In this document: positions 45,386 to 55,729 of the stretch, piece after piece | Numbering within the stretch: the stretch's first letter is position 1 | Layout of the letters: each line of letters opens with the position of its first letter | From: Corydoras sp. C115 | Taxonomy: Eukaryota; Chordata; Actinopteri; Siluriformes; Callichthyidae | DNA: 64,000 bases | Assembly: GCA_019802505.1 (NCBI GenBank) | Contig: JAFMOC010000420.1 | Coordinates: 1 to 64,000, forward strand | Reading direction: 5' to 3' | Translations under genes and position numbers: made by a program | Notes under the pieces: model-generated | Databases searched by the model: none | Told to the model about the DNA's origin: nothing | Seen by the model: the letters and a program-made list of their open reading frames with translations, nothing else

Positions 45386-46647
45386 TATTGAATATTGACA
45401 CATGATTTTGAAAGTACCATATTTTTTATTGATTTGATTTTATCTAAAAAAAGACTTTCTGCAAAAACTGAGAAGTTAGAGTACTGAGTAGTTTGGGCTG
45501 ATTTCTCCACAATATTCAAATTTTTTGAATTCCAGTTTTCATGGGTTTCCTGGGAGTTGGGAGTCCTTTTTTTTTTAAATAAACAAATAAATATTTGAAA
45601 TAATTTGAATTGTGGGCAGTGAATCTATATTTGAAAGTTAAACTTGTCCATGATATTCAAATTTTTTGGACAGGGTCTGTATATCTTTCACAATGGGTTC
45701 TGATAGAGAGGTCAGGAGACAAATATGCAGAACACTGGTTATTTATTAAGTGATAAGGCAGAGGCAGGGTAGTACGGAGGGAGCAAGGACGAACTGGTTT
45801 CGAATGCCCAGGGACCAGGATGAGGACTGACACCTGGAACGAGATCCTGGGCAGAGCACAACACCGAGCAAACGAACAAACCAATAAACAGAGGTTCAGA
45901 TAGATAATAGAAACACTGTAGTAAGAGAACCCTACACTGGCTATGCGTGAAGAAAGAGAAACTAAGCTGGAGAGGTGGCCTTTAGAAGGCAAAATAACTA
46001 ACTCTAAGGAAACACAGAATAGGGTGAAAAGGAGAGTGCAAGAACACACACAGAAGGAAGGAACAGAGATGAGCGTGATATAGATAGAGGATCTGTGAAC
46101 TGGATGCGCTGTCGAGCAGACCTGAATGGACCTGGAACAAACACAGGGAGGGGAGACAGCAAGAGAGTTAGTAGACACTGGATAAGAAAGGTTTAGTTCA
46201 CCGATAGAGAGCTGGTTAGTAAATAGATCTGAAAAGTTAGTATACAGAGTGAACACTGAGTCACGAACACACACAGGTGGTGACGCGCCAGCGGAGCGGG
46301 CTAGGGTGAGCGCAAACTCCGCCCCAGCCGGCCGAAGCCGATCCGCCTGTGAAGACAAACAATAAACAATAATGCTCCCGGGACACTGAAAGTAAGGGAC
46401 AGGGGAAATGGCGGAAACAGAAGGAGATGAACTCAAAATAACTCTGGGAGCAGACACAAAAGCACACAGACGTTCACTCATGCACAAAAACACACGCTAC
46501 GCTAAACACGGAAGTGAGTACACGGAAGCTAACGCTAAGCTAAACAGATGCACACTCACCCAGACGGCAAACAGCACAAACAGAAGCGGACAGAGACAGA
46601 TCAGATAACAGCAAAAATGCTCGGTATGTGTAGTAGAAACCAGGGAC

Positions 46648-46687
46648 AATACTTCGCGCCATCCAGCCTGAAAGCAGGGTTTAAATA
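46648..46687 (-). promoter_or_regulatory. LTR promoter and RNA start, minus chromovirus
   Basis: Reverse TATTTAA box at 46681-46687. 30 nt on, the minus strand reads GCGAAGTATT (46648-46657), complementary to the site after the 5' LTR. The matching stretch in the other LTR (near 51690) is mutated. Confidence 0.55.
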
Positions 46688-47229
46688 GAGATAGCCGACC
46701 CATCAGAATAATCAGCCGCACCTGGTGAGGAAGCGAAAGCGGAACTAGAAGGCGGGGCTGAGAGAGCGCGCTGGAGAGAGAGAGAGACAGACAGCCTATT
46801 TCTTACATAGCCCCCCCCCCCCCCCCCCCCCCCCCGAAGAGGTCGTCAAAGGGGCCCCACTGGGGGCAATGGGAGACGGCCTACCGGGACCAACTCAGGG
46901 AGAGCTGGGAAGAGAACTGGTGCTACGGGTGGCTCTGCCTGTAACAGAAGGGGAGGCGGATGACAGGCGGGAGTCAGGATGGGGTCTGGTTCGGGGACGA
47001 CCCCTGGGCTGAGGGACCGGAATAGACGGGTCCTGACTAAACGGACCTGGAGATAGGCTGGAGCTGGGGTCGCGCTGTGATAGGGAGAGGTTGGCTAAGG
47101 CTGGAGGGCGGTGCATCCGGGTGAGGTGAAAGGCGTGGGTGACCCCTCGGTCAGCTGGGGAGGGAGCCCGGAAGCCAACCTCTGCGGGAGAGTGTGCGAG
47201 GGGGTCTGTCCGTCCGTCCATCTAGTCCA

Positions 47230-48240
47230 AGAACGTTCTTCGGGACCGTACCCCTCCCAGTCGACCAAGAATTCCAGTCCTGAGTCAGTCCGGCGGGAGT
47301 CAAGAATTTGGTTGACAGTGTACGTGGGACGGTCGTGGGGCAGTTCTTGAGAGATCCGCTGATGCGGTTCATTGTCAAGGGGACCAGGTTTGAAGGGCTT
47401 GAGGAGGGAGATATGGAAGGATGGGGAAATTCTCAGTCGGGGGGGGCAGTCCTAAAGTCACTGTCACGTCGTTCACTTTCTTGACTATGGGGTACGGTCC
47501 AACGTACTTGGCACCCAGCTTCTTGCTGCCGGGTACCCGAAGGTCTCTGGTAGAGAGCCACGCTTGGTCATCCACTTGGTAGGGAGGACCCTCACTCCTC
47601 CTGCGGTCTGCAAATCGTTTGGTTCGTGCATTGCCTTCAGAAATCCTTTGGTGAACAGTTTCCCAGACTTCTTCGCTCCTGCGGAACCAGTCATCGACGG
47701 CCGGTGCATTGGACGGAGTGGGGTCCCAGGGAGCAAAAGGAGGTCGAAACCCCAAGGAGCATTGGAATGGGGTGATTCCCGTGCTGGAGGTCCTGAGCGA
47801 GTTTTGGGCGATCTCCACCCAGGGGAGGAAGGTTGCCCAGTCGTTCTGGTGGCTCTGATAGTATGTTCTGAGAAACTTCGCCAACTCCTGGTTCACCCGC
47901 TCACACTGCCCGTTGCTTTCTGGGTGGTAACCCGATGTGAGGCTTATGGATGCGCCCAGCTTCTTGATGAAGGCCTCCCAGATGGCAGAGGTGAACTGAG
48001 GACCTCGGTCCGACACAATATCCTCCGGGAGGCCGAAGTGACGAAACACCTCTGAGAATAAGGCCTCAGCCGTCTGGAAGGCTGAGGGCAGTGCGGGCAA
48101 GGCGATGAATTTCACCCCCTTGGAGAAGCGGTCGACGACGGTAAGGATGGTGGTGTTTCCCTCCGATACTGGGAGGTCCGTGACGAAGTCAAGCGTGATG
48201 TGACTCCAGGGGCGTTGGGGAACAGGGAGCGGGTTCAATT
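47230..48240 (-). pseudogene. Gypsy integrase and chromodomain
   Basis: Frame 48238-47375 holds the integrase core: aspartates in TLDFVTDLP and SDRGPQF and glutamate in QCERVNQE. The GPY/F-type region follows. A shift near 47400 separates a chromodomain readable at about 47230-47330 (FLVDWEGYGPEERSW). The catalytic triad is kept but the N-terminal zinc finger upstream is broken. It would insert cDNA into the genome if part of an intact element. Confidence 0.85.
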
Positions 48241-48374
48241 TCCCTGCTGGAAGCTGGCGGGGGGTTTTAGTGGCGGCGCAGGTAGTGCATGACGAAACAT
48301 CTCAGGTTACGTTGGCCCTCATGGTCGGCCACCAGTATTTCTCCCGAAGGTACGGTTGCTCAAAGGTACGGTTT

Positions 48375-49151
48375 CTACCTGAGTGTCCAGAGCTGAGGTT
48401 CGTGTGTACCCAGGCAATTAGCTCTTGCCGAAAACGGTGAGGCACGAACAGTTTGTCCGGAGGTGTCTCTCTCAGACGGGTTCTCTCTGTTTGCGGACCG
48501 GATTTGATCGTCCAATTGCCAGGAGATGGTCTGAACGAATGCTCGAGTTGGTAATATGGTCTTCACTGGTGGCGTTGCTTTCTCCTTGTCCTCGTACCTT
48601 CTTGGCAAGATATCTGCCTTTGCATTGTCTTTACCTGGTCAATACGTCACCGAGAAGTCGAACCGGTTGAAAAAGAGTGACCACCGGGCTTGTCGAGCAT
48701 TGAGTCTCCGGGCACACTTCAGGTACTTGAGGTTATGTTGGTCAGTGATCACCTGGACTGGAAAGTTGGCAACCATCAGCCAGTGTCTCCACTCTTCAAA
48801 CGCCAGTTTGATGGCCAATAGTCCTCTATCCCGCACATAATAATTTTGTTCCGCAGGGGAGAGTTTTCTCGAGAAGTAGGCGACGGGGGGGCGTTCCTTG
48901 CCGCTGCGATAGAACGCCTCCGACCCCTAGGGAAGATGCGTCAACTTCCACGACAAACGGAAAGTCTGGATCAGGGTGAGCGAGCACCGGTGCCGTGGTG
49001 AAAGCCTTCTTTAGCTTCTCGAAGGCCTGTTGCGCTTTGTCAGTCCAGGACAGTCGCTTAGGTTTGCCTTTAAGCAATTGGACCAGGGGAAGTGCGATCT
49101 GGCTAAAAGATCGGATTAAACTCCGGAAGAAATTAGCGAGGCCCAGGAAAC
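48375..49151 (-). pseudogene. Gypsy RT thumb and RNase H
   Basis: From high to low coordinates: FLGLANFF-like RT connection at the N1-D edge, then LLKGKPKRLSW and VEVDASSLGVGGVLSQ (49077-48826). RNase H then continues in another frame, LAIKLAFEEWRHWL to FNRFDFSVTY (48836-48639). At least one frameshift separates the parts. The palm domain with the catalytic box is deleted. Confidence 0.8.
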
Positions 49152-50020
49152 TGTCACAATCGTCTACCTGGGGCTAAGAACGGCTGCGCAAATGAGACGC
49201 AGAGCTCTAACGCGCAGAAGGGAGCCAGGCACGCAGGTAGAAGGAACATTAATTTATTCTGCTGTAAAGACACCACACAGACAGGAACACAAAGACGAGC
49301 TGACATGAAATTAAGATGCGCACGGACGACGAGGAACAGCGGAACTAAATACACGAAATACATCCCATCACGTGCCCCAACAGCGGCATGGGGAGCGCCG
49401 TCTGCGAACGCGGAGTTGCAGACGCCCTCTGGCTGTGAGGTCAGGTAGACGCCCGCGGCGGATCAGGAGTGGGCCACACCCCTCACTGCGTGGTCCGGCA
49501 GGCGCCTTCTGGCTGCGTGGTCCGGTGGACGCCCACGTTGGGCGAGGAGTGGGCCACGCCCTCTGGCTGCGTGGTCCGGTGGACGCCCACGTCGGACGAG
49601 GAGTTGGCCACGCCCTCTGGCTGCGTGGCGAGGCGGACGCCCCCTGGCTGCGGGGCGAGGCGGACGCCCCCTGGCTGCGGGGTGAGGCGGACGCCCCCTG
49701 GCTGCGGGGCGAGGCGGACGCCCCCTGGCTGCGGGGCGAGGCGGACTCCTCAGAGTTGCGGAGGGTGCAGAGTATGGGCAGAATATTCCCATACAGGTAT
49801 GATTCGCCCGCCTATCATCGGACACCTCGACCAGATCAAGGCCATCCTCCGCACAGAGCACCTCATACCCGTACCTCCACAACCACTCCTCATCGGAGTC
49901 GCCATCATCAGTCTCCGACATCAGTGTTCGAGCCGCTTCCCCGGCTCCGGGACGGCGGGCTCCGCATAACGGCACACTCGTGGACACGTCGGCACGCGCC
50001 GCGAGTACGAGGCTATGCGG
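49152..50020 (-). mobile_element. N1 fragment, copy D, nested in gypsy
   Basis: Minus orientation. Part of a 3' LTR (49152-49376) is fused to the internal region. On the minus strand the internal part has the conserved acidic block EEWLWRYGYEVLC...HTCMGI (49930-49800 region, with a shift) and repeats. It lacks the 5' LTR and leader: it ends at the CCGCATAGCC stretch. The uninterrupted ...CCGGTGGACGCCCACG sequence here shows what the ERV target in copy E looked like before insertion. The flanks GAAAC and GGTGA do not match. Confidence 0.85.
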
Positions 50021-50026
50021 GGTGAC

Positions 50027-50733
50027 CCACGGGTCGTGGCACGTTAGTACCCAGAGGAGGGGTAGACATGGTGACGTGCTGGTCCAGTTGGATGGTGAGC
50101 TGGATTATCTGTGACAGACTCATGTTCAGAGAACGATAAACCAATTCTTTCTGAAGAGAGGGAGATAAACCCGCCTTGAATTGAGAGATGAGAGCCACCT
50201 CATTCCATCCTCTGGAGGCCGCCAGAGTTCGGAACTTCAAGGAGTATTCAGCTACGGAACGTCTGCCCTGAGTGAGCCGCTGGAGTTCCTCGCCAGCCGC
50301 CGCGTCATGACGAGGGTGATTGAAGGTGCTATGGAAACTCTCAAGGAACACAGTTAGAGTAGTAGTCTCAGGTCCATTACTCTGCCAGATGGCCGAGGCC
50401 CACGAGGAGGCAGGGCCGGTGAGTCTTGAGATCAGGAGCGCGATGGCGTTCCGGTCCGTAGTCGGTGGTCGGCTAGCGAGGAAGAGGGAAATCCCCCGGG
50501 ATGGGGATGAGCGTAGTAGACGGAACCACGGGAGCCGCGGTGACTCCTGCAGGTGCGGCGGGACTGGCCGGGGTCACCTGTGGGGAAACACTGACAGGAG
50601 TATTGCTGTGATTACCAGATGTCTTCGCGGCTCCTATAGAAAGTTCCTGAACTTGGCACAGCAGGACCTGTATGACTTGACCTTGATCCTGGACCTGCTG
50701 GGCGAGCCGCTGAAGTTGTTCCGCCGTCTCCAT
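50027..50733 (-). pseudogene. Gypsy gag, frameshifted
   Basis: Start at 50733 (METAEQLQRLAQQVQDQG), 18 nt after the 5' LTR, with an N-terminal glutamine-rich coil. The capsid part continues in another frame (50351-50027), reading FHSTFNHPRHDAAAGEELQ and GRRSVAEYSLKF, similar to the gag at 26881. It is cut off at N1-D. Confidence 0.8.
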
Positions 50734-50739
50734 AGTGAG

Positions 50740-50749
50740 GCGAAGTATT
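50740..50749 (-). promoter_or_regulatory. Self-priming primer-binding site, minus chromovirus
   Basis: The minus strand reads AATACTTCGC one base after the 5' LTR, pairing over 10 bases with the LTR start at 46648-46657. Confidence 0.6.
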
Positions 50750-51831
50750 CTGTCACAATGGGTTCTGATAGAGAGGTCAGGAGACAAATATGCAGAACAC
50801 TGGTTATTTATTGAGTGATAAGGCAGAGGCAGGGTAATACGGAGGGAGCAAGGATGAACTGGTTTCGAATGCCCGTGGACCAGGATGAGGACTGACACCT
50901 GGAACGAGATCCTGGGCAGAGCACAACACCGAGCAAACGAACAAACCAATAAACAGAGGTTCAGATAGATAATAGAAACACTGTAGTAAGAGAACCCTAC
51001 ACTGGCTATGCGTGAAGAAAGAGAAACTAAGCTGGTGAGGTGGCCTTTAGTAGCCAAAATAACAGACTCTAAGGAAACATAGAATAGGGTGAAAAGGAGA
51101 GTGCAAGAACACACACAGATGAAGGAACAGAGATGAACGTGATATAGATAGAGGATCGGTGAACTGGATGCGCTGTCGAGCAGACCTGAACGGACCTGGA
51201 ACAAACACAGGGAGGGGAGACAGCAAGAGAGTTAGTAGATACTGGATAAGAAAGGGTTAGTTCACCGATAGAGAGCTGGTTAGTAAATAGATCTGAAAAG
51301 TTAGTATACAGAGTGAACACTGAGTCACAAACACACACAGGTGGTGACGCGCCAGCGCAAACTCCGCCCCAGCCGGCCGAAGCCTATCCACCTGTGAGGA
51401 CAAACAATAATGCTCCCGGGACACAGAAAGTAAGGGACAGGGGAAATGGCAGAAACAGAAGGAGATGAACTCAAAATAACTCTGGGAGCAGACACAAAAG
51501 CACACAGACTCATGACTCATGCACACAAACACACGCTACGCTAATCACGGAAGTGAGTACACAGAAGCTAACGCTAAGCTTAAACAGACGCGCACTCACC
51601 CAGACGGTAAACAGCACAAACAGAAGCGGACAGCGACAGATCAGATCAGATAACAGCAAAAATGCTCGGTATGTGTAGTAGAAACCAGGGACAATATTTT
51701 GCGCCATCCAGCCTGAAAGCAGGGTTTAAATAGAGATAACCGACCTGGTGAGGAAGCAAAAGCGGAACTAGAAGGCGGGGCTAAGAGAGCGCGCTGGAGA
51801 GAGAGAGACACAGCCTATTTCTTACAATATC

Positions 51832-53420
51832 TACGGGACTATTAACATGAAATTTTTACCATATGTTGAATAAACCACAAAGAAATCAAAACAAATGAGT
51901 GCATATTTTAAGTAATGTATAGTAATGTGAAATGGCAGGATAAATATTGAACATGCTCACTAAAATGTATTAATTGCATTAATGGAATTATTATTGGTAG
52001 TAGTAATTATTATCTACTTTGTTGCTTCAAAAAGCATTCTGAAATTCTCTGCAAGTGTTACTTTTTTTGCTCCTCTGATTATTCCTTTGACTTCACTGTC
52101 AAAACTCTGCCAAAGGAGCACTTTGGAATGCCTGGTTTATTGTTAAATGATGTTCTTTCCAACTCTGAATTATGGCACAGGTAATGTTCAGAAGTTTAGA
52201 AGTATTACTACAACCAGTACCAGTATGTTTGGAACAGTAGATTTGTGAAGTCTTGAAAAGGCTCTTTGCTTTACTTCATTACCAGATGCTTCTTGTGTGA
52301 CAGTGAGACACCTTGTTTTTATAGGCCATCAATTAGGACCTTTTTTTTTTCCTTGCGTTTTTGCACTGCCTTTATGTGTCTTAAATACTTTTTTATTATA
52401 AATTGACATGTTGCAAGACAGTATTTACTAAGAACATAACTGAACCCACGACTTCTAATCTGCTTAGTAAGATGTCATGGCAAACTGTGTCAAAAGCAGC
52501 TGTAAGTTCAAGGAAAATAAGTATATTCAGCAGCCCAGTGTCAGCTGCACAACAGTCAGTACTTTGGAATTGAAAGTGGAATTTAAATATACCACCCTAC
52601 CCATAAAATAAACTTTTACTCTGTAAACAAAAATAAAAATAAATATCTAAATAAACCTGCTGCACAAAATTAATAATGTATGTAAGACTTTGCACAATCA
52701 CATGCAATTTATAGACATAGGACCATGTCATGTCAGACACCATAGTCACCCCCCTGGGATTGGCTGCACAAATGAGTGAGATTAGTCTTTATCTTTGTTC
52801 ATAATATCTTCAGGCGCTTCGAGGTGCACTGGTTCTAAAAAGCTTAAATATGTATCCAAGCTTTACATCTACAAGTCGCTACCTCCCAGACAAAGGCTTC
52901 AATCAGTCGTAAGGATTCAAGGAGACTTTATTGTCAATTACATAACATGTGGTACCTGGAATGCAAATAAAATTTCTGGTTTCATTGAGCTGATTTTGAC
53001 CCTAAGCATTAGGGTAAATTAAAAAAAAAAAAAAAAAGATTTAGAATAAAAAAGCAGCATTCAAGTATAAAATATATATCTAAAACATAGAATAAAATAT
53101 AAAAAATTTAGCAGCAGTGAGATGAGGCAATTTATAAAGTGTCTGTTGTGGAAAAGTGACATAATGTAAAGTGTCCATGAGAAATGTCTGTTCAGTTTGA
53201 GTCTTTACAGCTTCTGGTATGAAACGGTTTCTCAGTCTTGAGGTTTTGCCTTCTGCCTAAGTGGAACAAAAAGTGAGTGTGCTGAGTGAGTTTGGTCCTT
53301 CATCATGCAGGAGGCCCATTTCCTGCATCTGTAGGTGTAGATGTCCGTTGTGGTGGGGAGACACCGACAGTCCTTTACCACCCTCTGCAGAGATTTCCTG
53401 TCTGCAGCAGAGCAGCCTCC
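51832..53420. other. No recognisable gene
   Basis: Non-coding. Near 52920-52945 there is a phrase GACTTTATTGTCAATTACAT like LINE tails, and 53260-53420 has scattered LINE-like text on the minus strand, too decayed to assign. Confidence 0.4.
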
Positions 53421-53424
53421 ATGC

Positions 53425-53506
53425 CAAGGATGTAATTTCTTTACATGTTCATTCAACCTCATACCGTGATGAGGTTGAATGAACATGTTAAGAAATTACA
53501 TCCTTG
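53425..53506. repeat. Near-perfect long hairpin
   Basis: Left arm 53425-53462 and right arm 53469-53506 are 38-nt inverted repeats with one mismatch around a 6-nt loop ACCGTG. Confidence 0.95.
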
Positions 53507-53509
53507 TTG

Positions 53510-54100
53510 GATGTTGAACCATGAAGATGTGTGGTTGGCTGTCCTGACAGCTGCACACTGCTGATTGGACAGATTTCTTAGCAGTTGGACCAGGTATGAG
53601 GGGAAAACAGAAATACAGTGCCTGATTCCTTTCTCTTGCTTTCTCCAAAGTGTGCTTTTTCCCCACACTTTGGGAAAAGAAGCCTGGTGTTATCTTTCTT
53701 TGCATTATCATCTAGCTCATTGCACCATCTAAACTCCTGCATAAAAACCATATATCTCTTCTTTGTTTTTCTATTGTTGAATTTTACATGAGGCACCTTA
53801 CTTAGTAATCATGAAAGCACAAACATTATTAAACTACTACATCTAGGCTTTGGAGTAAAAAAAAATGATTCTAAAAATCTGAGACTTATTTTTATCTGAA
53901 ATTTTACTTAATAAACTTATTTGAACATGTCCCATTTTCATATTAAATCTCAAAATTTTACAATCAATTTGCTTACATTTTACTCCATTCAATTTATGTA
54001 CTTTCAAGTCCATTACTATAATATATTAAGAAGCAAGGTTTCAGCAAAATTAAAGAACAAAATGCATTGGATATAATTGTCACAACTGCCTTTTCTGTCT
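53510..54100. other. No recognisable feature
   Basis: Non-coding, AT-rich at the right. Confidence 0.5.
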
Positions 54101-54109
54101 TTGTTTGAG

Positions 54110-54640
54110 CCTGTAACCTGACTCCCGGCAAGGACGCCATCTTAACACACAAAATTGCGACAGCCAGCGAAGGCCGGCATCATCTCCTAGTCTGCTCACT
54201 AATTGTTCCACCAATCGGAAAATGCTGCCTAGGAAGTGTAATTAGTAATTGCTGGTCTCATCTTGAATGAGCCTTATATCACTCTTTTTTTTTTTTTTCT
54301 TTTTTAACCCAGATGAGGCCGCGTTGGTGAGACAGACATGCTTCTGTGGTTTTGTGTTTACTCATTGCGTGTTTTTTTTTTCTCTTTTAGGATCTCGGCT
54401 ACCCAGATAGGGACACAGGTACCCCCTGGGGATTTTTAGATCGATGGGGGTCCAAGTGGGTAACAACTTGGGGTAATCTAGGACCAAAGAGGGACAGTTG
54501 TTTTTTTATATATCCCTGGATTCTCCAGGGTTTTGTTCTTTTATTACTTTCTGGCAGTCAGGATCACCTCACGTCGTAAGCGCAATCCCTTTCTTTTTCT
54601 GTACTTGCCTGTAAGACGTTTGAGTTTTTCAGGGAACGAG
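54110..54640 (+). repeat. Unclassified dispersed repeat, copy 2
   Basis: Second copy of the repeat at 42650-43310, same orientation and block order. Confidence 0.6.
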
Positions 54641-54659
54641 GATTCGGATCAGGGTTCTG

Positions 54660-55075
54660 CATGACGAAAAAATCATTGGCTGCTCCCTGCCTTCCATAAC
54701 CTCCATCTACCACTCCCGCTGTCTCAGCAGTACCAGGAACATCCTAAAGGACAATACTCACCCCGGCTTCCACCTTTTCAACCTGCTGCCTTCTGGCAGA
54801 CGCTACAGGTCCATACGGGCCAAAACAAACAGACTCAGGGACAGCTTCTTTCCCAAAGCAATTACAATACTAAATGGGAATCTGCACTAATTGGCACATA
54901 ATTTTTACACATTACATGAATGTTTGCCCAGTACATTTTTGCACATGTCTTTTATATTTTTTTTTCTATTTATATTTAATGCCATGTGCACTTTAAGGAG
55001 GAGCTTAAATCTCGTTATACGATGTATACTGTGTATGCGGGCTATAATGACAATAAAGGCTTTCTATTCTATAGA
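54660..55075 (+). pseudogene. LINE 3' end fragment
   Basis: C-terminal coding text of a non-LTR retrotransposon (HPGFHLFNLLPSGRRYRSIR, then RLRDSFFPKAI) at about 54755-54865. A 3' UTR ending in GACAATAAAGGCTTTCTATT follows. The upstream RT is absent. Confidence 0.7.
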
Positions 55076-55137
55076 AGTGAAGTAGCTTTAATCTTTAAAG
55101 AAAAATAGATCTACATTTCAATAATAAGCATGTCACA

Positions 55138-55273
55138 TTCCAAAATATTATTCAAATAAATTTTGTCAAATATTATTTTCTTTTCTTTTTCAATTAAACT
55201 AATGAATGTTATTGTGTCTCAGGGCTCCTTGTATTACTAAAATCAAACTCATACACCTGTGATAATTAGTTTG
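55138..55273 (+). mobile_element. 5' end of the split Tc1-type transposon
   Basis: Terminal phrase TTCCAAAATATTATTCAAAT (55138), similar to the other end at 19948, then CACCTGTGATAATTAG up to the GTTTG duplication at 55269-55273. The reverse complement of 22656 downward (GTTTGCCAGGTGAACCC) continues it. The two pieces together form one transposon interrupted by N1-E. Confidence 0.75.
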
Positions 55274-55419
55274 TGTAACAGGTGCCTAGGGCACCTGTCA
55301 CCTGTTCTGTGTTTCCCTTCGTTCTTTTGAGTTAATTCACGTTCATTTATCATTAGTTTAGTTAATTAACTCTTTCTTGATATTGGTTGTTTTGGTGCAC
55401 GTGGTCGGATGTGTTTGTG

Positions 55420-55459
55420 TATTTATTTCCTGTGTTTTCCCGTCCTCGTTGCGCGTCTT
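55420..55459 (+). promoter_or_regulatory. N1-E promoter and RNA start
   Basis: TATTTAT at 55420-55426. GCGCGTCTT at 55451-55459, 31 nt later. Confidence 0.6.
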
Positions 55460-55631
55460 AATTTCATGTTGCACTCGTTTGATGTACCGTTTGTGTTTGG
55501 TGTCATTACACCACTATAAATTCTGTATTCCTGCTACCTGCTTGCCTGGCTCCCTTCTGCGCGTTAGAGCGAGGCGGCTCTGCGCTTCCTATGCGCAGCC
55601 GCTTTATCCCGCGGTAGACGAGTGTGACAGA

Positions 55632-55640
55632 AAGACGCGC
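55632..55640 (+). promoter_or_regulatory. Self-priming primer-binding site, N1-E
   Basis: AAGACGCGC, two bases after the 5' LTR, complementary to 55451-55459. Relative to copy A both partners changed together (GTG to GCG; CAC to CGC). Confidence 0.65.
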
Positions 55641-55729
55641 CAGTCAATTTGGGGAGTCCAGTGCCCAGGTAAGCTGTTTTTTAAATTTTTCTTTGCAGGG
55701 GCCGTATAACCTCGTACTCGCGGCGCGGA

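Larger units (their letters stand above)
45686..51826 (-). mobile_element. Ty3/gypsy chromovirus, minus, with nested N1-D
   Basis: LTRs of about 1.1 kb: 45686-46807 (3') and 50751-51826 (5'). The target duplication is ATATC at 45681-45685 and 51827-51831. Gag follows the 5' LTR. Most of the region between gag and the RT thumb is lost where N1-D sits (49152-50020). RNase H, integrase and a chromodomain end remain. A long poly-C (46811-46834) abuts the 3' LTR as an expanded purine tract. Clearly older than the element at 26403. Confidence 0.93.

Noticed and set aside
46811..46834. Poly-C as a regulatory site
   Set aside because: It is the polypurine tract of a minus-oriented gypsy element, probably expanded by slippage.
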